Below are positions 13,998 to 24,400 of a stretch of 33,097 nt of DNA, one piece after another. A program made the translations under genes and the position numbers. The notes under the pieces are model-generated. The model ran no database searches, was not told where the DNA came from, and saw only the letters and a list, made by a program, of their open reading frames with translations. Positions within the stretch are counted from its first letter, which is position 1. Every line of letters begins with the position of its first letter. Source of the stretch: a virus; the IMG/VR virus record IMGVR_UViG_3300010354_000318, positions 1 to 33,097 of that record; one strand, written 5' to 3'.

Positions 13998-16900
13998 AAG
14001 AAATACAGGATTTAATTCATCCGTTAGTACAATCTCATTTTCCTGAATTTTATCAGGAAGAAGGACCTTTATTCGTTGAGTTTGTAAAAGCATATTACAA
14101 ATGGTTAGAATCAACTAACCAACAATTGTACTATTCAAGAAACCTTTTAGAATATAGAGATATAGATAAAACTATAGAAAGTTTCATTGTTCATTTTAAA
14201 GAAACTTTTCTTAAAGATCTTCCTCTTGTAAACGAAAGCAACGAAAGATTACTTGTAAAGCAAGCTCTTAACATCTATCATAATAAAGGTGACGAGCAAG
14301 GAATTAGAATAGCTCTTAGAGCTTTATACAATCAAGATTCTTCAGTATATCTACCTGGAGATGATTTGTTTAAGCTATCTGATGGTAAATGGGTTAAACC
14401 TATTTACTTAGAAGTTTCAATCTCGCCTAGAAATGTTAGTTTTGTTAATAAAGAGATAGTTGGTTCTACATCTGGTGCAAAAGCATTTTGTGAAGAAGTA
14501 GTAAGAAAAAGAATAAATGGAAAATATTTTGATATTTTATATCTTTCTAATTTAAGAGGTGATTTTAATTTTAAAGAAAAGGTAGTAGAAGTTTCTAATA
14601 CAAGTATTATTGACGCTCCTACTATTATTGGATCTTTAAATGAACTATCAGTAGTAAATGGAGGTCAAAACTTTGCTGTCGGTGATCAGTTTAACGTAGT
14701 CTCTATTAATGGAAAGAATGCTAAAGCTATTGTAACTAGCATTAACAATGAAACTGGTAGAGTAACATTTCAAATTGTAGATGGTGGTTGGGGGTATTCA
14801 AATACAGCAACAGTTTATATTTCAGATAAAGTTATTAAATTTAACAACTTGACTAATTCAAATTCATCAATTACAGAATTTGAAAGATTTGAAACTGTTA
14901 CTCAAAATTTAATGAGAGTTGGTTTTACTAGTGCGGTAAATTCAAGTTTTTTCACACCTAATACAGTAATATTTGCTCAAGGTAATTCTTCTGTCTCAAA
15001 CGCTACAGCTGGAATAGTTTCTGTTACATTGGTTTCTAATACTGAGGGAACTATAAGAGTTTCTAATATCACAGGTAATATTGCTGCTACTAACACCACT
15101 ATTAAAGCTAGTTTAGTAGATTTAGTTTTTGATACATCATCAAATATTTCATTGTTTGCAAACGGTTCTTCAATAGAATCAATTAATTCAACATCTAGTG
15201 CTAATGCATTCGTTATTACTTCTACAAGTACTAACTCTACTCACGGATCGCTTCTAATTAGACCTGTTTCTGGCAACGTTGCAGCTGTTAACACTAGTTT
15301 TAGGCTTATAGGTAACAATGCTACAATAGGAACTGTAAATACATATGTTGCTAATTTGTTTTACACAGCTACTGTAGCAAACAACGCTGATATTACTGCT
15401 AATGGTATATTAATAGGTCAAAATTCCACTCATATAGGACTTGACAGCGTTTTAAATACTTTTTATCCAAACACAATTCATTCTTATGTTATTGGATTAA
15501 GTTCTAATAGCTATGCAAATATAGATTTTGTAAGTAGTGGTTCTGGCGCTAATTTTTCTATTGGTAGTTTAGACAATGAAGAAACTGTACTTTTGAATCC
15601 AGATTTACTTTCATCTAATAATACTGGAAATGTTCCTTTTTTAAGTATAAATTTAGATTTAAGTCCTGATAATGCTAATGCTTCTGGTGGTTATGGCTTT
15701 GTTAAGTTTCCAGGAGCGGATGTCAATACAACTTTACTCGATGCGTTGAGATTTACTAATTTCACTATAGGTGAAATTTCTACGTTGAAGTCGATCAATC
15801 CAGGTTCAAGTTATAACATAAATCCTTTTGTTCTAGTATATGAACCAGATGTTGCTGGATATCAAAGAAAGGATTTCATTTTCAATATAAGCAGTGTAAA
15901 TAAAAGCTTTTCAGTTGGTGAAAGAATAGAACAGTCTTCTAATCAATCAGCTGTAATTTTGACTGTTAATACATTTTCAGGTACAGCTGCTAATGGGTCT
16001 TCAACTACTAACTTTGAAATTGGTGAATTTGTATATCAAAGTAATGGAACTGCAAACATTGCTTCGGGTTTTGTTTATTCAACAGCATTATCAGGAGGTG
16101 CAGGTGATGTTAAACTAAGAGATGTTATTGGATTATTTGAAACTACTCCTACAAATGGATACTTGTTAAACACATTGACAACAGGAGCAACAGCTAATAT
16201 ATCTGCTACTAACACTTCAACTACCATATCAACAACTTCTTATGGTGAGATAAAATCAGGTTCCAATACAAGTGTTCTCAAAGTAAAAAGAACCAGTTTT
16301 GGATCTTCTTTTGGGGTTGGGAATACAATAATAGGTATTATTTCTGGAGCTAATGCTGTAATAGATGTGATTACAGAAGATGTTAACAGTCTCGCAATTG
16401 GTGAAAATGCTGATATAACAGCAAATGTTCAAATTGCTAATGCTGTTGTGTCAGGATTAAATATAATAGATTCTGGTTATGGTTATCTTGATGGAGAAAA
16501 TGTAACATTAGAGAAAGATGGATCAATTTATATTGTGACAGCTCAAACTAACCTAATAAAACAAGGAATAGGTGAGGGATATTATAGAAATAGTGGTGGA
16601 TTTATTTCAGATGATAAAAAACTTCTTGATAGTAATTATTATCAAGAATATAGTTATGAAGTGAGATCTAAAGTACCATTCTCAAAATATTCTCAAATCT
16701 TGAACAAATTGGTTCATGTTGCTGGAACAAGAATGTTTGGCAAAGTAATTATTGATTCATTTGCAAATAGTCAAATAACCTCTAAAAATACTTCTACTAG
16801 ATTTGTGAATTTAGATACTTTAAATGGATTGATCGGATCGTCTTTTACTAATTCTGAATTTGTAGTGTTTTCAAATAGCAGTTCAAATACAACTATATCA

Positions 16901-17815
16901 TATGTAACACCTAATAATATTTCATTGGGAATATCTAACACTTCAAATGTAGTAGTGATTGAAGTGCCTGATAGCAATAATCAATTTGTAGTGGGTAGAT
17001 CTGTTTACATGCCAAATGCAAACAGTTATGTTGCAAGTGGTAATGTAGTTGCTAAGGATTCAAACAATACAGCAAATGTTACTGTACTTTACGTAACCAA
17101 TGTTTCAGGAACATTCACTTCATCAAACACATTATCAGGTCATATTTCTTCTAATACTTCAAACACCACAACTACTGGAACAACACTTTCTCATGCAGTT
17201 AATGTTTTTGGATATGGAAATGTTCATTCTCCTACTATTTCAATCATTACTGTGCCTGTCTCTAATACATTAACTTCTACTTTGACTGGTACTGTGAGTA
17301 TAGCAAGCAATTCTGTAAATGTTGTAGGTACAAGTACATCCTTCACAACTAATTTTTCAAATAATGGATGGATACAATTTACAAGTGGAGCTACTACTGA
17401 TTTAAAACAGATAAAAACAGTTACAAACACAACACATATGATTTTGAGATCGTATCCTTCTATATCAAATACAGTCGCCACATTCAAAAAATCTATTCCT
17501 TTTGTTAGTAACACAACAGTTAGACTATCTGATTTTTCATCAAATGTTGCTAGTGGTAATGTGTACTCTATTGAATCAAACTCAACATTCTACTCTTTCT
17601 ACTTAAACAACGTTTTCGGCACATTTAAAAATGCGAATACTGTAGAAGGATACATTAACTCAACTACTACTAACACTTACTCATTATCAACAGCAATAAA
17701 TACTATTGTTGTTGCAAACACAGAGAATGATATTCCAATAAACTCTACTATTACTGGTTTATCATCTAATGCTTCTGCTAATGTTACATATGTTACAGTT
17801 CGGTACGAAAAATAA
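13994..17815 (+). CDS. Very long gp7-like baseplate wedge initiator / virion structural protein
   Basis: The 1273-aa protein lies where gp7 belongs, between gp6 and gp8. Residues 1-~150 are a conserved head domain (SHFPEFYQEEGPLFVEFVKA, YYKWLESTNQQ, IYHNKGDEQGIRIALRALY, VYLPGDDLFKLSDGKW) that I recall from structural proteins of marine T4-like phages. The rest is extremely rich in Ser, Thr, Asn and Val and is built from small beta modules: GxGY-type units (IVDGGWGYSNTATVYIS), 'VGE...Q' units (FSVGERIEQSSNQ) and a VGTSTSFTTNF unit near the end. Residues ~850-940 return to a globular region (GEGYYRNSGGFISDDKKLL, SYEVRSKVPFSKYSQIL). T4 gp7 (1032 aa) starts wedge assembly and reaches outward. Homology to T4 gp7 itself is not shown by any motif I can name, so the symbol is left blank. 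Confidence 0.75.
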   Translation: MKEIQDLIHPLVQSHFPEFYQEEGPLFVEFVKAYYKWLESTNQQLYYSRNLLEYRDIDKTIESFIVHFKETFLKDLPLVNESNERLLVKQALNIYHNKGDEQGIRIALRALYNQDSSVYLPGDDLFKLSDGKWVKPIYLEVSISPRNVSFVNKEIVGSTSGAKAFCEEVVRKRINGKYFDILYLSNLRGDFNFKEKVVEVSNTSIIDAPTIIGSLNELSVVNGGQNFAVGDQFNVVSINGKNAKAIVTSINNETGRVTFQIVDGGWGYSNTATVYISDKVIKFNNLTNSNSSITEFERFETVTQNLMRVGFTSAVNSSFFTPNTVIFAQGNSSVSNATAGIVSVTLVSNTEGTIRVSNITGNIAATNTTIKASLVDLVFDTSSNISLFANGSSIESINSTSSANAFVITSTSTNSTHGSLLIRPVSGNVAAVNTSFRLIGNNATIGTVNTYVANLFYTATVANNADITANGILIGQNSTHIGLDSVLNTFYPNTIHSYVIGLSSNSYANIDFVSSGSGANFSIGSLDNEETVLLNPDLLSSNNTGNVPFLSINLDLSPDNANASGGYGFVKFPGADVNTTLLDALRFTNFTIGEISTLKSINPGSSYNINPFVLVYEPDVAGYQRKDFIFNISSVNKSFSVGERIEQSSNQSAVILTVNTFSGTAANGSSTTNFEIGEFVYQSNGTANIASGFVYSTALSGGAGDVKLRDVIGLFETTPTNGYLLNTLTTGATANISATNTSTTISTTSYGEIKSGSNTSVLKVKRTSFGSSFGVGNTIIGIISGANAVIDVITEDVNSLAIGENADITANVQIANAVVSGLNIIDSGYGYLDGENVTLEKDGSIYIVTAQTNLIKQGIGEGYYRNSGGFISDDKKLLDSNYYQEYSYEVRSKVPFSKYSQILNKLVHVAGTRMFGKVIIDSFANSQITSKNTSTRFVNLDTLNGLIGSSFTNSEFVVFSNSSSNTTISYVTPNNISLGISNTSNVVVIEVPDSNNQFVVGRSVYMPNANSYVASGNVVAKDSNNTANVTVLYVTNVSGTFTSSNTLSGHISSNTSNTTTTGTTLSHAVNVFGYGNVHSPTISIITVPVSNTLTSTLTGTVSIASNSVNVVGTSTSFTTNFSNNGWIQFTSGATTDLKQIKTVTNTTHMILRSYPSISNTVATFKKSIPFVSNTTVRLSDFSSNVASGNVYSIESNSTFYSFYLNNVFGTFKNANTVEGYINSTTTNTYSLSTAINTIVVANTENDIPINSTITGLSSNASANVTYVTVRYEK

Positions 17816-19578
17816 TGGCTGAAAAAACACTACTGACTAATTACTTTAACTTACATAACGCCAAACAGTTTAGAGAATCTATCTCTGAAACTGCTAACAG
17901 CATTTATTATGTGTTTGCTGGAAAATCAACTCCTTATTTGTCAGGTGATGATTCTATACCTACAATTGAAAATACAAACTTCAATGTAAACATTGATCCT
18001 TATAAACAAATAGTGTTTGGAAAAAAAGTATCCAACACTGATGTTAAAATTATGGTTCCAAGATACAATTGGGTTTCAAACACTGTTTATACCCCATACA
18101 GAAGTAATTCAAATTTAGATACAAGTAATTTTTATGCTGTTGTAAATTCTGTATCTAATTATTATGTTTTTAAAGTGTTAGATAACAATAATGGATCCCC
18201 ATCAACTATCAAACCAGATTTCAATGAAACTGGTGCAGATGACGAATTTTACAGCACTTCAGATGGATATGTTTGGAAGTACATGTATACTATTGATAGA
18301 TCTACTTTTGAAAAATTTTCAACTGAAGATTACATTCCTGTAGTTCCAAATGCTAATGTAACAGGTAATGCTGTTTCTGGATCTATCGATGTCATTTTAG
18401 TAACTTTTGCTGGTTCTAGCTACAACACATACCTTTCTAACACTTTTGTATCAACAGATATTACTGTAGGTGGTAATAATCTAGTTTATAATATTGCAAA
18501 TAATGCTAGTAGTGATAATGATTTTTACAATGGAAGTTTTATATACATCAAAGACGGTACCGGTTTAGGTCAAATAAGAAAAATTTTAAATTACAATGTG
18601 TCTGGATTAACAAAAACAATCACTCTTGATAGTTCCTTCACAACAACACCAGATATAACTTCTGTTTATGAAATTACACCTTCTGTGAGTATAATTGGTG
18701 ACGGTACTGGTGCTAAAGCCAGAGCCATAGTAAACACATCAGCATCAAATACAATATCTAAAATTGAGATAGTAGAGAGAGGAAGTGGATATACCTTTGC
18801 AACCGCAACAGTTGTTGGAAATACTAGTGGTATTTCTAACTCTGCCACATTATCAGTAGTTCTTGGTCCCAAAAAAGGACATGGAAGTGATCCAGAATAT
18901 GAGCTTGGAGGTAAGTATCTGGGAATCAGTGTGACATTTTCAAATAATGAATCAGGAACTATACCTACACAGAATGATTTTAGAACTATAGGATTATTAA
19001 AAGATCCATATTTTTCCAACGTTGTATTAACTATAGCTACATCAACAGGTATTTTTAGTGATAATGAAACAATAGTTCAATCTAATTCTAACGCTACTGG
19101 TGTAATAGTTGATACTTCAACATCAACTATTACAGTTACAAATGTAACAGGCATTTTTATTAATGATAATATAGTTACTGGTTCTACTTCTGGAGCTACT
19201 GCTAACGTTGTTAGTTTCACTATCAACGGAGAAACTAAAAACTTTAACACGTTTGATAATAGGTACAAGTATACTTTTACTTCAGTTTCTGGAACATTCC
19301 AAGAAGATGAGCAAGTTTATCAATTAGACACAGCAACTGCAAATGCTTACTTTCATTCAAACACATCATCTAACTTATATCTTGTAAACAAACAGGGTAC
19401 TTTAAACATTTCAAATACTATAACTGGAGTGAATTCTTCAGCAGTAGCCACACTGAATGCTTCATGGCCTCCAGACATAGTGGAAGGAAGTGGAGAGGTG
19501 TTATACATAGAAAACATAGATCCAACTGACAGGGATGAAAATCAGTCAGAAACTATAAAAATAATCTTGAAGTTTTAA
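17815..19578 (+). CDS. 8: gp8-like baseplate wedge protein, enlarged
   Basis: The N-terminal ~180 residues match gp8 of marine T4-like phages: FNLHNAKQFRESISETANSI, FAGKSTPYLSGDDSIPT, then IVFGKKVSNTDVKIMVPRYN and YTPYRSNSNLDTSNFYAVVN, then FYSTSDGYVWKYMYTIDRST. T4 gp8 is 334 aa and forms dimers in the wedge that hold gp10 and gp7. Here the protein has 587 residues. The C-terminal half adds a GSGY unit (IEIVERGSGYTFATATVV) followed by GPKKGHGSDPEYELGGKYLG. Two 'F..(N/D)E.(I/V)(V/Y)Q' modules come next, containing NETIVQSNSN and DEQVYQLDTA, before the acidic closing segment (SGEVLYIENIDPTDRDENQS). The start shares a base with the upstream stop (TAATG). Family call firm; the extra modules may be contacts to the next fibre layer. 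Confidence 0.92.
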   Translation: MAEKTLLTNYFNLHNAKQFRESISETANSIYYVFAGKSTPYLSGDDSIPTIENTNFNVNIDPYKQIVFGKKVSNTDVKIMVPRYNWVSNTVYTPYRSNSNLDTSNFYAVVNSVSNYYVFKVLDNNNGSPSTIKPDFNETGADDEFYSTSDGYVWKYMYTIDRSTFEKFSTEDYIPVVPNANVTGNAVSGSIDVILVTFAGSSYNTYLSNTFVSTDITVGGNNLVYNIANNASSDNDFYNGSFIYIKDGTGLGQIRKILNYNVSGLTKTITLDSSFTTTPDITSVYEITPSVSIIGDGTGAKARAIVNTSASNTISKIEIVERGSGYTFATATVVGNTSGISNSATLSVVLGPKKGHGSDPEYELGGKYLGISVTFSNNESGTIPTQNDFRTIGLLKDPYFSNVVLTIATSTGIFSDNETIVQSNSNATGVIVDTSTSTITVTNVTGIFINDNIVTGSTSGATANVVSFTINGETKNFNTFDNRYKYTFTSVSGTFQEDEQVYQLDTATANAYFHSNTSSNLYLVNKQGTLNISNTITGVNSSAVATLNASWPPDIVEGSGEVLYIENIDPTDRDENQSETIKIILKF

Positions 19579-19587
19579 GAGGATTAC

Positions 19588-22500
19588 ATGGCCTTAGAGA
19601 CCAATCTTAACGCAACTCCATACTGGGATGATTTCAACGAGCAGAAAGATTTCTATAGAATTCTTTTCAGGCCAGGTGTTTCTGTTCAGACAAGAGAACT
19701 TAATCAACTTCAAACAATTCTTCAAAAACAAATAGAACGATTTGGAGATCATGTTTTTAAAAGTGGAACTATTATAAGTGGTTGTAATTTCATCTACAAT
19801 CCTCTTGCTCCTTACGTAAAAATTAAAGATCTTCAAGAAGATGGTCAACCAGTCAATATATCTTCGTACGTCGGTCTTTATATAAAAAATTCTGCTAATC
19901 TTCAAGCTAAAATTTTAAATTTTGAAACAGGATTTGAATCACAAAATCCTGACCTAAACACTTTATATGTTAGTTATATTAATTCAGGAAATACTTTTAA
20001 TCTCACTTCTTTTTCTAACAACGATTTACTAGATGTTTTTAACAAAAACGAACAACTCTATAGTGTATCAGTTGTAAATGGTGGTACAGGGTTTTCCAAT
20101 TCAGACACTCTCCATTTTGTTTCTGCTCTTGATGTTAGGGTAAGTAGTGGTACATTCACTAACGGTGAAATTATTACACAAGCAACAACTGGTGCAAGAC
20201 TTCAGGTTATTGGGATAGCCAACGGCATTAATTCTAATAATAAGATACTTTCTGTAAAGCCTATAAATGCTGAACAATTATCTAACACATCAGCAAATTC
20301 TACATCATGGACAATGTCTTCTGGATATAATATAACTGGAAACACTTCCAGCGCAGTAGCTAATGTTACGTTCTTTGTTGGTGGAAACGCAAATGGTGTA
20401 ATATCCACAGATTCGTTAGGAGTTGTACAAACAATCACACTTTCTTCTGGAGGATCAGGATATACCACAGTTCCTTCAGTTGTAATCAAACCTGCATCGG
20501 CTTCTGCAGGAGTATCTTCTTTAGATCTGACTGCTGTTAAAAATTACGCTCAGATAAGAGTTGCTAACAATTCATTTACTTCACCAGTTGGATTTGGCTA
20601 TACATTTTCTGTAACTGAAGGTATAATTTATCAGAAAGGTATATTTTCTAGAGTATTACCTCAAACAACACTAGTTTCAAAATACTCTTCTACACCTTCA
20701 AATGTGTCTGTTGGATTCACTTCTAATGAATCGATTGTAAAATACACAACAGATTCATCTTTATATGATAATGCTGCTAATACTTACAACGAAACTGCTC
20801 CTGGAGCAGATAGACTAAGAATTAGACCTATACTTTACGTTGTTAATACCGATGTTGGAGCTGCCAACTCAGAATTCCTTCCATTAGTTGAGTTTGTTGA
20901 TGGATTACCATCAAAAGAAAATAGAAATACTGTTTATAATGAAATAGCAAAAGAATATGAGAGAAGAACTTTTGAAACTGCTGGTGATTTTGTAATTGAT
21001 TCTTTTAGAGCTTCTACTAAAGAAATTGTCTCTAATACGACCCATTTTAATGTTGTTATTGATCCTGGTAAGGCTTATATCAGAGGCAAGAGAATTGAAA
21101 CTCTTACTAATATTCCTACGCCTATACAAAAAGGTAATACTGTATTCACCAAATCAAATCAAACAATAACTGCTAATTATGGAAATTATGTAAAGGTAAA
21201 GAATCTAGCAGGATTTTTTGATTTTAAATCAGGTGCTACAATTACACTTTACGATACAGCTAAAAGTTTACTAAGTGGAGTTACAGTAGGTAGTTCAGCA
21301 ACTATAACTCCTGCTGGTAATGCGATTGGCACTGCAAGAATGAGATCTCTCGTATATGAATCAGGTATAAAAGGAACACCAGAAGCTATTTATAGATTAT
21401 ACTTGTTTGATGTAACAATGAATGCTGGAAAATCATTCAGAGATGTCAGAGCTTTGTATTACGATGGATCATACGATGGAATTTGTGATGCTGTAACAGA
21501 AATTGATGGTACTTCAAGTAATACTGTAACATTCTTGTATGATACAGAATCACCAGATATTATATTCAGGACTGGAGTTTCTGCTGCAAAGTCTATTTCT
21601 GATATCACGTATACATATAGAACATCTACTCAAGATCTTACTTTAAATGCTAATGGAACTATTGAAATAACAGCTCCTGTTAGTTATCAATTTCCTTATT
21701 CAGGATCACTTTCATTATCATCTATACAGAAGCAAGATTTCATTATAGCTCCAGTTTCTAATGTTTCTGTTTCAAATGCAGCCGGATCAGTGTCAGGAGG
21801 AACAACTCTAAATTATTTGGTTGGTACTTCAACTAGTTTTACTACTGATTTTAGAGTTGGTGATTATGTAAGAGTTTTAGAAACAGGTGGAAGTAGTACC
21901 ATTGATGTTAGAAGAGTAGAAAACATTGTAAATTCTACTTACATGATTCTAAATGCCAATCTATCATTCACCGATACAAATGCTAATGTAGCTCTGTTTT
22001 TCCCTGCTTATTATCCTATTGATTTAGAAAGAACTGGCAGAACTATAACAACTTCTGCAAATTCTTCTGTTGTTACCATTGATATTGCTAATTCTAGTTT
22101 AGCTGGTACAGCTAACGTGGTAGCAATGTATAATATTCGAATACCTTCTGCTACTCAAATTAACAAAGACTTAAACAGAGATCTTTATGTTAAAATCTAT
22201 ACTGGAAACAATGATACAGTATCCGCAAGTGGAAATAACACTTCTGGACCTTGGAGTTTAGGTATTCCAGATGTATTCAGATTGAAAGCTGTCTATTATG
22301 GAAATACAGCAGCTAATACAGATGTTACAAAATATTTTTACGTCAATTCATATGATGATGGGGATAAAGTAAAAAATGCAGAGCTCCGTTTGATAAAGGG
22401 TGCTAATTTAGCTATATCAAACACACAATGGCTTTTAGCTCAATTTGATGCTTTTGATGTCAATTCATCTGAGGGATTTATTACAATCAATTCATATAAT

Positions 22501-24381
22501 GATTTAATTAATGATTCAACTGGTTACAGCAACAACACTTATATTAACACACTAGAAGTTCCTGAATTACTAACTTCAGATGGTAGATATTATGATGTAA
22601 GAGATTGTTTTGATTTTAGACCTTTTACAACAAATACAGCTTCATATTCTACAAGTGTTGCTTCAGCAACAGTAAATCCATCCGCTACAGTAACAATCAA
22701 TACTGATGAAAAATATTTTCCTGTACCTGATTCAGAAATTACATTTGATATTGATTTTTATGTTCCAAGAATAGATTCTGTTTCTATTAATAGAAACAAT
22801 GACTTGTTAGTTTCTATTGGAACACCAGATGTTACTAATTTAAAGGCACCGAATAAACCAGCCGATTCTTTGCTAGTAACAAACTTATTCATTCCTCCAT
22901 ATCCTTCTTTACCTTATAGTTTTTCTAATACTACTTTTAGTATTAATAATAAAAGGGTAGGTAATGATTCTTCTATAGTTAATGTTAGAGAAGACAAATA
23001 TAAAGTTAAAACTATCTCTAGTACTTCAGAAAGAAGATCGTCACCTAGAGCTTATACTATGTCAAGTATAAGCAAACTTGAGCAAAGAATTGTTGCTATT
23101 GAAAAAGAAATATTACTTTCAAAATTAGAAAGATCAATAATTGACAAAACTATTCCAAGTTCTAATGATCCAGCTAAGGATAGATTTAAAAATGGATTTT
23201 TAGTAGATAGTTTCAATGATTATAATGTTGTAGATCTTAAAAATGTAGAAAATTCATGTTTTATTGATACAGAAAAAGGTGAACTTCAACCACTTAAATT
23301 TAACTACAATTTAGAAAGTATTTTCGATAGATCACACTCAAATACAAGTGTTGCTATTACTGAAGATAATCAGTTGATGCTTCCTTACACAGAAGTAACA
23401 TTAATCAAACAACTCAACGCTTCTAAACCAAAAACAGTCACATATCAATCAGTAAGTAGTGTTCCTGAAGTCACTGTTGTCACAGAGCCTTCTAGTGGTG
23501 GAGGTTATGCAAGACCTCAAATAAATGGACCAAGTGAAATTTATGAAAATGATTTGTGGCAGGTTGTTGTTACTAATGCACAACCTGGAGAATCTATAAC
23601 TGTTGTAGGATCAGGACTAGCAGCAGCTGTGAATAGAGTTTTCTATGCTGATGCAGCTGGTACATGGAGAGAGGTTGATACTTGGGTATATGGAATAGGA
23701 ACATTCGGATACACTTTAACTTTTGGAACGTCTGGAGCTGTTTTAACATATTCTGTTAACGTGAAAAGCAAACAAGATCTTCCTAAAAAGGATACAGATG
23801 TTGATGGAGGAGGTGGAGGTGGATCTTCCTCATCAAATGATGGAGATGGATCCGGAAAAACATTTGTTCTTGATACATCTGTTGTGACAGCATGTACTGT
23901 TACTGTTACTTCTAATGTAACTACAGCAACCAATGTAATAGATTTTGTAGAACTTGGATCAGCAAGTTTACTATCTACCACTGTTACAGGACCAATAGGA
24001 GTATTTTCTTTGATTGGAGCTTTAGGATCAGTTACTGTATCATCAATAACTGTTGGAGGTTTTGGTCCTGGTGGTACTGGAGCTACATCAGGAGATAATT
24101 TTGTTGATGCAGCTTCCAGCCAAGGAAATGATACAGGTGTAAGTGGTGTAGATTCAACTAGTGAAACTGGTGATGGAAATATAGGTATGAATGGAGACGG
24201 TACAGCTGTTGGTGAGTCAGTACTGATTGATGGTGAAGTAATTACTAACTCTGGAGATTTAGGTGGTTATGGTGGAGGAAATGATGGAGGAAGTGGTGGG
24301 GGAGGTGGTGAAATTGGTAGTGATGATGTATTCGGAGGAGATGATGAAGGTGAGTGGGAAAGTTATTATATAACAGCTTAA
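19588..24381 (+). CDS. DUF4815-type baseplate/fibre structural protein with Gly-rich and acidic C-terminus
   Basis: The 1597-aa protein begins with TPYWDDFNEQKDFYRILFRP and GVSVQTRELNQLQTILQKQI, the hallmark opening of DUF4815-family virion proteins in marine T4-like phages. A good ribosome site (AAGAGGA) precedes the ATG. The first ~500 residues continue the family pattern (KEYERRTFETAGDFVIDSFR, VIDPGKAYIRGKRIET). A VGTSTSFTTDF module lies at ~740-810, and a probable coiled coil at ~1155-1200 (SISKLEQRIVAIEKEILLSK). From ~1300 a different texture begins: an Ig-like segment (INGPSEIYENDLWQVVVTNA), a six-glycine linker at ~1407, a Val/Thr-rich domain and an acidic Gly/Asp-rich end. The role is probably like T4 gp10, linking wedge to fibre, but that is inferred from position after gp8. 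The usual C-terminal region of this family appears to have been split into the next two genes. Confidence 0.8.
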   Translation: MALETNLNATPYWDDFNEQKDFYRILFRPGVSVQTRELNQLQTILQKQIERFGDHVFKSGTIISGCNFIYNPLAPYVKIKDLQEDGQPVNISSYVGLYIKNSANLQAKILNFETGFESQNPDLNTLYVSYINSGNTFNLTSFSNNDLLDVFNKNEQLYSVSVVNGGTGFSNSDTLHFVSALDVRVSSGTFTNGEIITQATTGARLQVIGIANGINSNNKILSVKPINAEQLSNTSANSTSWTMSSGYNITGNTSSAVANVTFFVGGNANGVISTDSLGVVQTITLSSGGSGYTTVPSVVIKPASASAGVSSLDLTAVKNYAQIRVANNSFTSPVGFGYTFSVTEGIIYQKGIFSRVLPQTTLVSKYSSTPSNVSVGFTSNESIVKYTTDSSLYDNAANTYNETAPGADRLRIRPILYVVNTDVGAANSEFLPLVEFVDGLPSKENRNTVYNEIAKEYERRTFETAGDFVIDSFRASTKEIVSNTTHFNVVIDPGKAYIRGKRIETLTNIPTPIQKGNTVFTKSNQTITANYGNYVKVKNLAGFFDFKSGATITLYDTAKSLLSGVTVGSSATITPAGNAIGTARMRSLVYESGIKGTPEAIYRLYLFDVTMNAGKSFRDVRALYYDGSYDGICDAVTEIDGTSSNTVTFLYDTESPDIIFRTGVSAAKSISDITYTYRTSTQDLTLNANGTIEITAPVSYQFPYSGSLSLSSIQKQDFIIAPVSNVSVSNAAGSVSGGTTLNYLVGTSTSFTTDFRVGDYVRVLETGGSSTIDVRRVENIVNSTYMILNANLSFTDTNANVALFFPAYYPIDLERTGRTITTSANSSVVTIDIANSSLAGTANVVAMYNIRIPSATQINKDLNRDLYVKIYTGNNDTVSASGNNTSGPWSLGIPDVFRLKAVYYGNTAANTDVTKYFYVNSYDDGDKVKNAELRLIKGANLAISNTQWLLAQFDAFDVNSSEGFITINSYNDLINDSTGYSNNTYINTLEVPELLTSDGRYYDVRDCFDFRPFTTNTASYSTSVASATVNPSATVTINTDEKYFPVPDSEITFDIDFYVPRIDSVSINRNNDLLVSIGTPDVTNLKAPNKPADSLLVTNLFIPPYPSLPYSFSNTTFSINNKRVGNDSSIVNVREDKYKVKTISSTSERRSSPRAYTMSSISKLEQRIVAIEKEILLSKLERSIIDKTIPSSNDPAKDRFKNGFLVDSFNDYNVVDLKNVENSCFIDTEKGELQPLKFNYNLESIFDRSHSNTSVAITEDNQLMLPYTEVTLIKQLNASKPKTVTYQSVSSVPEVTVVTEPSSGGGYARPQINGPSEIYENDLWQVVVTNAQPGESITVVGSGLAAAVNRVFYADAAGTWREVDTWVYGIGTFGYTLTFGTSGAVLTYSVNVKSKQDLPKKDTDVDGGGGGGSSSSNDGDGSGKTFVLDTSVVTACTVTVTSNVTTATNVIDFVELGSASLLSTTVTGPIGVFSLIGALGSVTVSSITVGGFGPGGTGATSGDNFVDAASSQGNDTGVSGVDSTSETGDGNIGMNGDGTAVGESVLIDGEVITNSGDLGGYGGGNDGGSGGGGGEIGSDDVFGGDDEGEWESYYITA

Positions 24382-24387
24382 TTAAAC

Positions 24388-24395
24388 AATAAATA
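24388..24395 (+). promoter_or_regulatory. Candidate late promoter before the 115-aa gene
   Basis: AATAAATA lies in the 19-base gap between the DUF4815-type gene and the next ATG. T4 late spacing would put the transcript start at 24401, exactly the A of the ATG, and no ribosome site is visible before that ATG. This is the same arrangement as at gp4. It is non-coding sequence, which favours a real signal, but the motif is simple and the genome is AT-rich. Confidence 0.4.
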
Positions 24396-24400
24396 ATTCA

